Source: an uncultured Lachnospiraceae bacterium (GTDB lineage Bacteria > Bacillota > Clostridia > Lachnospirales > Lachnospiraceae). From it: a stretch of 57,104 nt of DNA. Of this stretch, positions 34,951 to 43,532 are shown piece by piece. How positions within the stretch are numbered: the stretch's first letter is position 1; every line of letters begins with the position of its first letter. The translations under genes and the position numbers were made by a program. Where the stretch lies: NCBI GenBank assembly GCA_910579805.1, contig CAJTWM010000022.1, positions 1 to 57,104 on the forward strand, read 5' to 3'. The notes beneath the pieces are model-generated. The model was not told where the DNA came from and did no database searches. It saw nothing but the letters and a program-made list of their open reading frames with translations.

Positions 34951-35017
34951 TTTGCTCCCATCTGTCCGTTTTCACGGATACTCAAATCAGGGAGGCTGAA
35001 AGTGCATTTCTTTCAGC
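34951..35017. repeat. Repeated hairpin pair between convergent genes
   Basis: TTTGCTCCCATCTGTCCG followed by TCCGTTTTCACGGA (34965-34978) repeats the unit at 17816-17843, and GCTGAAAGTGCATTTCTTTCAGC (34995-35017) repeats the hairpin at 25261-25282. Confidence 0.65.
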
Positions 35018-35069
35018 TTTCACCCTGTTTCAGCGCTATCCTGCTGCCGCTCTGCCCGTTTCCATGTTG

Positions 35070-35948
35070 TCATGCAGGATTGATCTTTTTACAGCATGCA
35101 ATCGCCAAAGATCCCGGGCCGATATGACAGGATACGCTCAATGAAAGATGATCCACATAGATCGGAAGATAACCCTTGAACTGCTCTTCCAGCTCCGCTT
35201 TTAATTGAAGCGCGGCTTCTTCGTTTGCAGAATGCGCAACCTCAATCCAGATATTTCCGGCTCCGTTTGCCAAGCCTCCAAAGCGGTTCTCAATATCGTT
35301 GCTGATGGCATTCATCATAATGCTCTTTCCCTGCGCCGTGGTTCTTGCTTTCGCAAAAGCGTCCAGTTTTTCTCCCTGTATCTGCAGTACCGGTTTTAAT
35401 CTTAAAATCGTACCGAGTGCTGCTGCCGCCGGCGTGATCCGCCCTCCTTTTTTTAAATAGTGCAGCGTATCCAGCATAATATAAATACTGGAGTTAAATT
35501 TGTCATTTTCCAAAAATTCTTTGATCTGCGCTGCGTTTCGTCCCGTCTTTGTAAGTTCTACCGCATCCAATACCGACTGTCTCTGGGTAACCGATATCCT
35601 TTGATTATTCACCACCTGCACTTTGCCGTCGTAGTCTTCCGCAAGCATAAGCGCGCTCTGGCAGGAACCGCTGAGCCCGCTGCTCATAGGAATATGCACA
35701 ACCTCGTCGTAAATCTTTAAAAGTTCATCCCACTGGCTCATCACCGATTCGGGAGACGGCTGGCTCGTGCTGATATTGGCTCCCTCGGAAAGACGTTTAT
35801 AAAATTCTTCCTGCGTTAAAGATATATCCTCAAAGAATGTCTCTTCATTGATCAAAAACGGCATCGGCAATACAAAGATCCCCAATTCCTTTGCCTGCTT
35901 CTGTGTGATACCGCTGTTACTGTCCGTCACTATCGCTATTTTAGCCAC
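35070..35948 (-). CDS. DegV/FakB-family fatty-acid-binding protein
   Basis: 292 residues from GTG 35948, which has GGAGG seven to eight bases upstream; the family N-terminus AKIAIVTDSNSGI starts right after it. DegV proteins hold one fatty acid and present it to FakA for phosphorylation. The conserved SQPSPESV and the SSGLSGSCQSA motif are present. A FakA-like kinase subunit lies 2.3 kb upstream on the same strand (38268-39938), beyond recG. Confidence 0.92.
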   Translation of the reverse strand: MAKIAIVTDSNSGITQKQAKELGIFVLPMPFLINEETFFEDISLTQEEFYKRLSEGANISTSQPSPESVMSQWDELLKIYDEVVHIPMSSGLSGSCQSALMLAEDYDGKVQVVNNQRISVTQRQSVLDAVELTKTGRNAAQIKEFLENDKFNSSIYIMLDTLHYLKKGGRITPAAAALGTILRLKPVLQIQGEKLDAFAKARTTAQGKSIMMNAISNDIENRFGGLANGAGNIWIEVAHSANEEAALQLKAELEEQFKGYLPIYVDHLSLSVSCHIGPGSLAIACCKKINPA

Positions 35949-36046
35949 GCTAACTCCTCCAATCTCAGGAACCGTTAAAGGCACTTATATCCGCTATCCT
36001 GAAACCGTTCCCTATTACCGCAAATACTAATACTATTATTTTACTG

Positions 36047-38128
36047 TCAGATAGTTCTAAAGTCAATCGGATTCCATTTTTCATTTTCCAAATAGATCCG
36101 TAAGCCTTCATTTTCTGTTTTTATAAACTCCGCGTCCTCCGAAAGCAGCCTGTCTACCCACATGCCCGCCTGCTTTAAGATTCTGGCGTCATTATAAATA
36201 TCCCCGAGTTTAAATGCAAACTCGCCGCTCTGGCGTATGCCGAACAGATCCCCCGGTCCCCTGAGCCTTAAATCTTCTTCCGCAATCTTAAAACCGTCGT
36301 TGGATCTGTTTAAGATCCCAAGCCGTTCCATTGTTTCTTTTTTATCCGAACCGCTGACAAAAATACAGTAGGACTGATACTCTCCCCTTCCTACCCGCCC
36401 CCTTAGCTGATGGAGCTGCGCGAGTCCGAACCGTTCTGCATTTTCCACCATCATAACCGTGGCGTTAGGTACATTGATCCCTACTTCTATGACGGTAGTG
36501 GAAACGAGTACATCGATATTTTGGTTTTTAAATTCCTCCATGACCTCGTTTTTCACAGAAGATTTCATTTTTCCGTGAAGATAGGATACTCTTATGGACG
36601 GGGACAGAAATCCTCTTAATTTTTCCGTATATCCCACTACATTTTCTACATTTTCCATAGAAAGGCTGTCCTGATCCGCCTCTCCTTCTTCCACCATCGG
36701 ACAGATCACATAGACCTGCCGTCCGGCCGAAACTTCTTTTTCGATAAAACGATATGCTTTTTCCCTATAGGACGTATCTACGACACAGTTTTTAATAGGC
36801 TGCCTGTCCGCCGGCAGTTCATCAATCACGGATACTTTCAGATCCCCATAAAGTATGATGGCAAGGGTTCTGGGAATCGGCGTCGCACTCATAACCAGCA
36901 CATGGGGCAGATTCCCCTTCGCCGCCAGACTTTCCCTTTGTTTCACACCGAAGCGGTGCTGTTCGTCCGTTACAACTATAGCAAGATTATGATATACTGC
37001 TTTTTCCTGTATCAATGCATGGGTGCCTATGATCACGTCCGCACTGCCGTCCGCGATCATCGCATAGGCTTCTCTTTTTTCCTTCGCCGTCATTGCTCCG
37101 ATCAAAAGCACCGGCTTCATTCCCAGCTTATACTTATCGTTCATTTCTGTAACGGAATCAAAATGCTGCTTCGCCAAAACCTCCGTGGGCGCCATCATCG
37201 CCCCCTGATACCCGTTTGTCACTGTCATAAGCAGCGCCAGAATGGCTATTATCGTTTTTCCCGATCCCACGTCTCCCTGCACCAAACGGTTCATCAGCCG
37301 TTTTCCCTGCAGATCGGCCTTGATCTCCTCCCACACCCTCTGTTGGGCGTTTGTCAGCGAAAAGGGAATCTTTTCTAAAAAGCGCTCCACCTGCGCCGTT
37401 TCTATATAAGAAAAAGAACTTTCGAGCGCCTCGTTTGTCTCTTTCTGCCCCCGAAGCCCCAAAATAAAAAGGAAAAATTCTTCAAAGACCATTCTTTCCC
37501 TTGCTTCTATCAAAGTCTCAAAGTCTTTCGGAAAATGCAGATTACATACCGCTTCTTCCCTGTCCATGAGATTCTCCGACAGCCTCACCGCCTCCGGCAG
37601 GAACTCTTTTTGGGGCGGACAGAAAGACAATGCCTGTTTTACCGCTTTCGTCACCATATTGTTCGTCATGCCCGCGCTCAAAGAATATCTGGGCTGTACA
37701 CGCTCCATCAGGTTTCGGTATTCTTCGTCTTTATACATTTTAGGCTGTTCCATGACCGGAATACCGTCTTTTTCCTGCACCATCCCACGAAACAGATAGA
37801 CGACGCCGGGTTTCAATATGTTTTTCAAAAAAGGCATATTAAAAAAAGTAAGTTTGATCTTTCCTGTTCCGTCGGCTGCCACAACGCTCAGTATCGTAAG
37901 ATTTCTTACCTTCTTGATATTAATATTCCCCGCGACGCGCGCTCTTACCGCACAGATCTCTCCTTTTTTGATCTCCCGGACCGGAAGCGCCTCTTCAAAT
38001 TTTTCATAATCTCTTGGGTAGAACCGGATCAGATCCCCGACAGTCAGGATACCCATTTTTTCGAAAATTTTTGCCGTTTTTTCTCCGACTCCTTTTAATT
38101 GTATGACCGGCGTCGTATATTCCATCAT
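36047..38128 (-). CDS. recG: ATP-dependent DNA helicase RecG
   Basis: Branch-migration helicase that remodels stalled replication forks. 693 residues from ATG 38128, matching the usual length and the YTTPVIQLKGVGEKTAKIFEKMGI opening. A wedge OB domain occupies about 50-180; helicase motifs include VQGDVGSGKTI (Walker A), DEQHRFGV, SATPIPRTLA and QLRGRVGRG. An upstream extension to 38311 would overlap fakA and lacks a ribosome site. It follows fakA, a conserved order. Confidence 0.96.
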   Translation of the reverse strand: MMEYTTPVIQLKGVGEKTAKIFEKMGILTVGDLIRFYPRDYEKFEEALPVREIKKGEICAVRARVAGNINIKKVRNLTILSVVAADGTGKIKLTFFNMPFLKNILKPGVVYLFRGMVQEKDGIPVMEQPKMYKDEEYRNLMERVQPRYSLSAGMTNNMVTKAVKQALSFCPPQKEFLPEAVRLSENLMDREEAVCNLHFPKDFETLIEARERMVFEEFFLFILGLRGQKETNEALESSFSYIETAQVERFLEKIPFSLTNAQQRVWEEIKADLQGKRLMNRLVQGDVGSGKTIIAILALLMTVTNGYQGAMMAPTEVLAKQHFDSVTEMNDKYKLGMKPVLLIGAMTAKEKREAYAMIADGSADVIIGTHALIQEKAVYHNLAIVVTDEQHRFGVKQRESLAAKGNLPHVLVMSATPIPRTLAIILYGDLKVSVIDELPADRQPIKNCVVDTSYREKAYRFIEKEVSAGRQVYVICPMVEEGEADQDSLSMENVENVVGYTEKLRGFLSPSIRVSYLHGKMKSSVKNEVMEEFKNQNIDVLVSTTVIEVGINVPNATVMMVENAERFGLAQLHQLRGRVGRGEYQSYCIFVSGSDKKETMERLGILNRSNDGFKIAEEDLRLRGPGDLFGIRQSGEFAFKLGDIYNDARILKQAGMWVDRLLSEDAEFIKTENEGLRIYLENEKWNPIDFRTI

Positions 38129-38267
38129 AAATCCACCTGTTCCCATCCGTCTTTTCAAACCGGCATCGCAGCCCTTTTCCACCCGGCTTTTCAAACCGAT
38201 ATTCCAACTGTTCCCCGCCTGTATTTTAAAAAGGACGGTAAAAACCATCCTTTTTGACAAAACCGAT

Positions 38268-39938
38268 TTATTCCACTGATACGATATAATAATAGATCGG
38301 CTGTCCGCCATATTGAAGCTCTATATCGCATTTAGGATATTTCTTGGAAATATCTTCTTTTAGCTGCTCCGCCGAAGCTTCTTCCACCTCTGCTCCGTAA
38401 TAAATGCTGATCAGCTCCGTGTCTTCATCCACCATTTCCTCCGTCATCTTAAGCGTGACCTCTTCCATTTCCGCTCCCACAGCAAGGATGCCCTTATCGC
38501 CGATGCCCATATAATCGCCTTGCTTGATCTCTTTGTCGTCGATCATGGTATCTCTTACGGCATAAGTGACCTGACCGGTCTTTACATTGTGTATCTCATC
38601 CTGCATAGACTGGGCATTCTCTTCCGGACTCAGATCCGGCACATAATTGATCACTGCCGTAATCCCCTGCGGAACGGTCTTTGTTGGGATCACAATGATA
38701 TTTTTGTCCTTCACCAAAGACTGTGCCTGATTTGCTGCAAGAATGATATTTTTATTATTCGGCAGAATATAAATCGTATCCGCATGAACAGCCTCAATAG
38801 CGTTCAACATATCTTCCGTACTGGGATTCATCGTCTGGCCGCCTTCAATGATATGATCCACACCAAGCCCCTTAAAGATCCCGTTGATGCCGTCCCCGAC
38901 GGAAACCGCAATAAATCCGGTTTCTTTACGGACCGTTTCCGCTCCGTCCGCTTCTTTTTGTTCCTTTTCCGACATCTTAAACAATTTTTCCTGATGTTCC
39001 AAACGCATATTGTCTATCTTCATGTTAGATAATGCACCATACTTCAATGCCTTCTGGATCGCAAGTCCGGGATCATTGGTATGTACATGTACCTTTACCA
39101 CATCGTCATCCGCCACCACTACAATGGAATCGCCGATAGATTCCAAATATGCCTTAAAGTCCATCTCCGTTCTAATATTAAAATTCCTCGATAAAAGGAT
39201 GATAAATTCCGTACAATAACCGAATTTGATCTCTGCCTGTTCCGTTGCTTCCCTGTCAGGAGACGCCGCTTTGGCCGAAACCGTTTCCTGCTTCTCGATC
39301 GTCAGATCCAGCTCTTTACCAAGAAAAGCGTCATACGCGCCCTTTAAAACCTGAACAAGTCCCTGTCCGCCGGAATCCACGACGCCCGCCTGCTTCAATA
39401 CCGGCAGCATCTCCGGCGTCTGATCCAACACATATTCCGCATGCTTGATTACGCCGTCAAAGAAAACTTCCAGATCCGTTACTCCTTCCTCCGCAAGTTC
39501 CTTCGCCTTTGACGCGCCGCCTTTCGCAACGGTAAGGATCGTTCCTTCCTTTGGCTTCATGACTGCTTTGTATGCCGTTTCTACCGCTCTGTCAAATGCC
39601 GTAGCAAGAACCGGTACCGTAATTTCTTTTTCTTCCCTGATCCCCTTGGTAAAACCGCGAAATAACTGGGAAAGGATCACTCCTGAATTTCCCCTTGCTC
39701 CGCGCAGGGATCCTGATGAGATCGCCTTACAGATGGCCATCATATCCGCGTCGTCAGGCAAGGCGGATACCTCTCTTGCCGCCGCCATGATCGTCATAGT
39801 CATATTGGTTCCCGTATCGCCGTCCGGAACCGGAAAAACATTCAGTTCGTTGATCCACTCTTTTTTATTTTCCAAATTCTTCGCACCAGCTAAGAACATC
39901 TTAGAAAGCATCTTAGCGTCGATCGTATTCAAAGCCAC
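38268..39938 (-). CDS. fakA: FakA-like fatty acid kinase subunit (DhaL plus DegV-like domains)
   Basis: ATP-binding subunit of the two-part fatty acid kinase that activates exogenous fatty acids for lipid synthesis. 556 residues. The N-terminal DhaL domain has PVPDGDTGTNMTMT and SGSLRGARGNSGVI; the middle contains FakA-type GYCTEFII; the C-terminal DegV-like part ends near YGGQPIYYYI. A FakB-type partner is at 35070-35948. It is followed by recG and preceded by asp23, as in other Bacillota. Confidence 0.92.
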   Translation of the reverse strand: MALNTIDAKMLSKMFLAGAKNLENKKEWINELNVFPVPDGDTGTNMTMTIMAAAREVSALPDDADMMAICKAISSGSLRGARGNSGVILSQLFRGFTKGIREEKEITVPVLATAFDRAVETAYKAVMKPKEGTILTVAKGGASKAKELAEEGVTDLEVFFDGVIKHAEYVLDQTPEMLPVLKQAGVVDSGGQGLVQVLKGAYDAFLGKELDLTIEKQETVSAKAASPDREATEQAEIKFGYCTEFIILLSRNFNIRTEMDFKAYLESIGDSIVVVADDDVVKVHVHTNDPGLAIQKALKYGALSNMKIDNMRLEHQEKLFKMSEKEQKEADGAETVRKETGFIAVSVGDGINGIFKGLGVDHIIEGGQTMNPSTEDMLNAIEAVHADTIYILPNNKNIILAANQAQSLVKDKNIIVIPTKTVPQGITAVINYVPDLSPEENAQSMQDEIHNVKTGQVTYAVRDTMIDDKEIKQGDYMGIGDKGILAVGAEMEEVTLKMTEEMVDEDTELISIYYGAEVEEASAEQLKEDISKKYPKCDIELQYGGQPIYYYIVSVE

Positions 39939-39954
39939 AATAACTCCTCCTTAA

Positions 39955-40317
39955 TTAATCAATCACTCTAACACCTTCTACATAGATGTTGATCGTTTCG
40001 ATTTCTATGCCGGTAAAAGCTTCTACCTTATATTTCACACTACTGATTAAATTATCTGCAACTGCGCGGATACTTATTCCGTAAGACACGATCACATGGA
40101 AATCCAGCGTCAGTTTATGATTACTGTTCAATGAAACTGCGATACCTCTCGTCATACTGTCCATTTTTAATAAACGTACAAGGCCGTCTTTCACGTTTAC
40201 GCCCGCCATTCCTACGATACCAAAGCATTCCATCGCAACAGAGCCCGCATACTGCGCGATCACTTCATTCTCAATTACAATACTTCCCATATGTGTATTC
40301 ATCGAAGAACCTTTCAT
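39955..40317 (-). CDS. Asp23/Gls24 family protein
   Basis: 120-residue protein of the Asp23/Gls24 (YloU-like) family: GSIVIENEVIAQYAGSVAMECFGIVGM is the conserved start and the later LDFHVIVSYGISI and VNIYVEGV-like end fit. Family members link to cell envelope stress response, but the role is not established. The start follows AAGGAGGT. It sits directly upstream of fakA with a gap of 16 bases, so both are probably one transcript. Confidence 0.92.
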   Translation of the reverse strand: MKGSSMNTHMGSIVIENEVIAQYAGSVAMECFGIVGMAGVNVKDGLVRLLKMDSMTRGIAVSLNSNHKLTLDFHVIVSYGISIRAVADNLISSVKYKVEAFTGIEIETINIYVEGVRVID

Positions 40318-40454
40318 ATCTGAACCTCCTTAAAGAATGTCACTGATCTTTGGCCCGTACTCTTGCTTTCCTTCGGGCCGATATATATGATGTATTATAA
40401 CCGTTTTACAAAGAAAAAGAAACAAGAAAATTACCATTTTCCTACTTTTTTTAC

Positions 40455-40483
40455 TTGCATTATGGTTTAGATTCTGTTATTAT
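40455..40483 (+). promoter_or_regulatory. rpmB promoter
   Basis: TTGCAT (40455-40460) and TATTAT (40478-40483), 17 bases apart, about 125 bases before the L28 start. No typical L28 leader structure is recognised in the leader. Confidence 0.6.
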
Positions 40484-40609
40484 ACAAATGTTGTGAGTCT
40501 GAAGAGACTTTTAAAGTACGGCGTTTTCCTGCTTTTACAACCGGCATGGAAAGCCGCGCAGAAAAGAATATTATTATATGTGACTACGCGTCATTTAGGA
40601 GGTGTAAAG

Positions 40610-40795
40610 ATGGCTAAATGTGATATTTGTGGAAAAGGCGTTCATTTCGGGAACAACGTAAGCCATTCTCATAGAAGATCGAACAGAATTTGGAATTCCA
40701 ACATTAAGAAGATCAAATGCAAAGTGAATGGTGCTGCTAAAAGGATACATGTATGCACAAATTGCATGAAATCCGGAAGAGTAGAAAGAGCTTAA
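40610..40795 (+). CDS. rpmB: 50S ribosomal protein L28
   Basis: 61 residues from ATG 40610 after AGGAGGTG. The protein begins MAKCDICGKGVHFGNNVSHS, the L28 signature, and keeps four cysteines (C4, C7 and the CTNC pair), so it is the zinc-binding C+ form. An upstream in-frame extension to 40493 has no ribosome site and is rejected. A strong terminator follows. Confidence 0.97.
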   Translation: MAKCDICGKGVHFGNNVSHSHRRSNRIWNSNIKKIKCKVNGAAKRIHVCTNCMKSGRVERA

Positions 40796-40857
40796 TATCT
40801 TGATATTGTCTTGAAAATGAAATTTTCTGAAAATGATATGAGATTGATCCAAAAATA

Positions 40858-40908
40858 AGGTGCGTTTCCTTTTATTCACTGACTTTAAAAGGTACGCACC
40901 TGTTTTTT
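40858..40908 (+). terminator. rpmB terminator
   Basis: AGGTGCGT plus CCTTTT pairs with AAAAGG plus ACGCACCT and is followed by GTTTTTTCTTTT. Confidence 0.9.
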
Positions 40909-40911
40909 CTT

Positions 40912-41391
40912 TTACCGGATGTTCATCTCGTCTTTCAGTGTTTCATATTCCTTATTGATCAGTAAGACCATTTCATGATTTCCCGCAAGGTTGTCCGGAT
41001 GATAGATTTTGATCAGATCCTTATACCGTTTTTTTAGGGTAAGGGAATTATTGACTCCGCAGAAAAGCTGATGCACCAGCCCCTGACCGTCGATCAGGCC
41101 AAACGCCATATCTTCTTCCAGCATTTCTTTTTCCCGCCTTAAGCGTGTCCACTCCCTTTCCAGTTTTTTCCTATCCTGATCCAACTCCCTGAAACCGTCC
41201 TGCAAAATCTGCAGACGCTTATCAAAAAGCATATTTTCTCTTGAAAGCCGCTCTTTTTGGCTTTTTAATTCCTTACGCTCCGTATTGAGCCTTACGCTTT
41301 CCTTAAAAAGCCAACGCTTATATTCCTTCAGTTCATTCTCCGAAAACTCTTCTAACTCTGATTCTCTATTAACAATCTCCATAACAACCAT
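40912..41391 (-). CDS. Coiled-coil protein with C-terminal J domain
   Basis: About 159 residues. Residues 10 to 95 are highly charged and predicted coiled coil (rich in Lys, Glu, Arg). The C-terminal 50 residues hold a J-domain-like segment LKKRYKDLIKIYHPDNLAGNH with the HPD motif needed to stimulate an Hsp70. There is no zinc or substrate domain, so it is not DnaJ itself. The start is ambiguous: ATG 41391 or 41382, both overlapping the small membrane protein gene upstream. Confidence 0.75.
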   Translation of the reverse strand: MVVMEIVNRESELEEFSENELKEYKRWLFKESVRLNTERKELKSQKERLSRENMLFDKRLQILQDGFRELDQDRKKLEREWTRLRREKEMLEEDMAFGLIDGQGLVHQLFCGVNNSLTLKKRYKDLIKIYHPDNLAGNHEMVLLINKEYETLKDEMNIR

Positions 41392-41509
41392 ACCCAATAA
41401 ATATCAACAGACCAATGATTATAATTCCCAGTAATCTATTCGAAATCAAAAGCATAAGAAGCATACCCACCGCTATTAAAAACGCTGCAATCCCTATTAA
41501 TTTTCTCAT
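41369..41509 (-). CDS. 46-residue small membrane protein
   Basis: Reading from ATG 41509 to TAA 41369 gives 46 residues beginning MRKLIGIAAFLIAVGM and forming two hydrophobic helices split by SNRLLG, then a Cys-containing end (GYGCYGDC). AAGGCGG lies upstream as a ribosome site. The composition is clearly that of a two-pass membrane microprotein. It is placed between gerW and the J-domain gene on the same strand and overlaps the latter's start. Function unknown; the J-domain neighbour suggests no more than co-expression. Confidence 0.65.
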   Translation of the reverse strand: MRKLIGIAAFLIAVGMLLMLLISNRLLGIIIIGLLIFIGYGCYGDC

Positions 41510-41569
41510 GACGCTGCCGCCTTTGGCATATACTTCTTACATTATAGTATGCTTTCTTTCCGGGAAAAG

Positions 41570-41968
41570 TTACTCTACTTCTTTTTTATCCGGAAATGCG
41601 GCGTCAATCACTTCCCCGTCTTCCGGCATATCCTCTTTCGGTTTGGTAAACTTGTCCACAAGATCCGGAATCATGTCAAGCACTTTTGTAACCGTATCCT
41701 GATTCTTAATATTTACAAGCTTTGTGGAATCGTTTTTGATCACCAGCACTGCGCTTGGGGTCATTTTTCCTCCAATACCGCCTGCACCGCCGTTCTTTTT
41801 TTCATTTACGCTGGCGCCTGCGCCTACGGCAAAACTGACGTCAACCAACGGTAATATGATGGTATCGCCGATCTTTGTCGCTTCTCCGACTACCGTTTTT
41901 GTAGACAGTACGCTTTCCATTCCCTTGAGCAGCGCATCCACAACACCTGTAAAATTATTATCCGCCAT
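41570..41968 (-). CDS. GerW/YtfJ-family sporulation protein
   Basis: 132 residues. The YtfJ/GerW signature is seen in STKTVVGEATKIGDTIILPLVDVSFAVG and the GGAGGIGGKMTPSAVLVI segment. In Bacillus this protein is made in the forespore and is needed for normal germination. It starts directly after the stop of the DUF2953 gene, as in Bacillus ytfI-ytfJ, so the two form one unit. Confidence 0.92.
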   Translation of the reverse strand: MADNNFTGVVDALLKGMESVLSTKTVVGEATKIGDTIILPLVDVSFAVGAGASVNEKKNGGAGGIGGKMTPSAVLVIKNDSTKLVNIKNQDTVTKVLDMIPDLVDKFTKPKEDMPEDGEVIDAAFPDKKEVE

Positions 41969-43036
41969 TTAAATTTCCTCCCTTTTAAACCGTTTTAAAA
42001 AGTATCTGATATTCTTATCAAAATATATTTTTATTACTGCATACAGTAAAACATATACCGTGATCCGTCCTTTTAAAAAAAGTTTCCCTTCCAGAACCTG
42101 ATTTTCAAAATCCGGTTCTATTATAATATCATTTCCAATAATGGGGTACAAAATTCCATACACAGCTAAAATATATCCTGTCGTATCCGGTTCTCCTGTT
42201 CCCAGCAAAAGCTCTGCCCTGCATTTCGTCGGGCGGATATTTTTCCAGATCTTATTTAATTCTTTCCTGCATATTGAAAATGCCCGCTTTGTCTCTTCTT
42301 CTTCGAATACTTCTATATAATAGCCGATATTTTCCCGCATCTTTACTATTCTATCACACAGCCGCTTAATTGTGTACCATATATTTGCTGCCGCTTTCTT
42401 AATTTTCCGTAAAATATCCTTTGTTTTTTCCCACAAGCCGGAGGCTGCCCGCAAAATCCTATAAAAGATCCCTTCGTTTTCCTCCGTTTCTTCCTGCTCT
42501 TTCCATTCTTCTAAAGCCTGTCCGCTTTCAGCGCTGTCCGTTTTTCTTTCCTTTTCTGTTTCTTTGTCTCTGTCTGCAGACGTTTTTCCCGTATCGCTCC
42601 TTTCTGTCCCTCTTCCTTTATCGGGGATCGTTTCAAAGGGTCCGCCTTCAAAAACCGTTCCTTCCGGCTCTTTTCTGGCCGTCTTGTCCCTCTTGGATTT
42701 TATTTTCTTTGTCTGTTCTTTCTTCTTTCTTTTTCCTTTTTCCTTTTTACCCGGTTCCTTTTCAGGCGGCTTTTCCGCGTCCGAATCATACAGCGTAAAA
42801 CATAAGAGCTTTATCACCGTTCTGCCCGGTTCGGGATAGACCGCTTTTATACGGAGCAGATGCAGGAACCAAAACGCTTCCGCCCTGATCAAAAGCCCGT
42901 CCCCGTCCTTCTTTCCGTTCACACGGTATCTGACGGGTACAAACAACACCGCTCCGGTCACCGCCAGAACAAGCAGCAATAGCACAAGCAATAATATCCC
43001 TATGATCTTTAATATCATTAAAATTATATGCAGCAT
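41969..43036 (-). CDS. DUF2953 (YtfI-like) membrane-anchored protein
   Basis: 355 residues from ATG 43036 after GAGGG. One strongly hydrophobic N-terminal membrane segment (LLLVLLLLVLAVTGAVLF) is followed by a domain fragment, a long Lys/Glu-rich low-complexity insert (about 90-190), and a C-terminal DUF2953 domain with PTKCRAELLLGTGEPDTTGY. It is the partner of the downstream gerW gene. The charged insert is longer than usual for the family. Sporulation role inferred from the pairing. Confidence 0.82.
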   Translation of the reverse strand: MLHIILMILKIIGILLLVLLLLVLAVTGAVLFVPVRYRVNGKKDGDGLLIRAEAFWFLHLLRIKAVYPEPGRTVIKLLCFTLYDSDAEKPPEKEPGKKEKGKRKKKEQTKKIKSKRDKTARKEPEGTVFEGGPFETIPDKGRGTERSDTGKTSADRDKETEKERKTDSAESGQALEEWKEQEETEENEGIFYRILRAASGLWEKTKDILRKIKKAAANIWYTIKRLCDRIVKMRENIGYYIEVFEEEETKRAFSICRKELNKIWKNIRPTKCRAELLLGTGEPDTTGYILAVYGILYPIIGNDIIIEPDFENQVLEGKLFLKGRITVYVLLYAVIKIYFDKNIRYFLKRFKREEI

Positions 43037-43043
43037 ATATCCC

Positions 43044-43352
43044 TCATTTTTGGTCAAGCAGATATTTTTTCAAATCGCATTCCCCGTTCTGCCTGTAAGC
43101 TTCTTCAGCGATCTGTTTTACGATCTCCACGGCTTCCTCATATCCTCCCGCGATCCCGACGATATAGGGCGGGTTCTTTCTATAATACCTTTGTTGCAAT
43201 AAGGCGCAGTGATAGATCTCAAGCTGGTCCCGGCCTCTGCACAGCGTGATCACATAGATCCCCAATTGTCCCGCATTGGTCTTCAACTTTCTTTTTACCT
43301 TATGAACATCCGAAACTGTATCCCCAACATATAAATTTCTGTAAAATTTCAT
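43044..43352 (-). CDS. Hypothetical protein upstream of the DUF2953 gene
   Basis: 102 residues from ATG 43352. No signal or membrane segment; contains a basic segment SDVHKVKRKLKTNAGQLG and a hydrophobic strand IYVITLCRGRDQLEIYHC, ending in KKYLLDQK. Codon use resembles the neighbours, and it lies eight bases before the start of the DUF2953 gene, so it is likely in the same transcript. I do not recognise a family. Confidence 0.7.
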   Translation of the reverse strand: MKFYRNLYVGDTVSDVHKVKRKLKTNAGQLGIYVITLCRGRDQLEIYHCALLQQRYYRKNPPYIVGIAGGYEEAVEIVKQIAEEAYRQNGECDLKKYLLDQK

Positions 43353-43488
43353 GAGCCGTTTACCTGCCTGCGCATTTCTTTCCATAGTATAACACGTTTT
43401 TTCCGCAAGTAAAAGTTTCTATCTTATGAAAATATTATGAAAATTGTTTGAAATACTCAATATTATGACTACTATTTATCATATCTTG

Positions 43489-43497
43489 TGATATAAT
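43489..43497 (+). promoter_or_regulatory. Extended -10 promoter of the HD-GYP gene
   Basis: TG-A-TATAAT at 43489-43497, about 35 bases before the start codon. Confidence 0.55.
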
Positions 43498-43532
43498 TAT
43501 ATAAATGTATTCCATTTTAAGGGGGATTTGCC

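Noticed and set aside
38129..38311. N-terminal extension of RecG
   Set aside because: Overlaps the end of fakA, has no ribosome site, and the family N-terminus begins at 38128.
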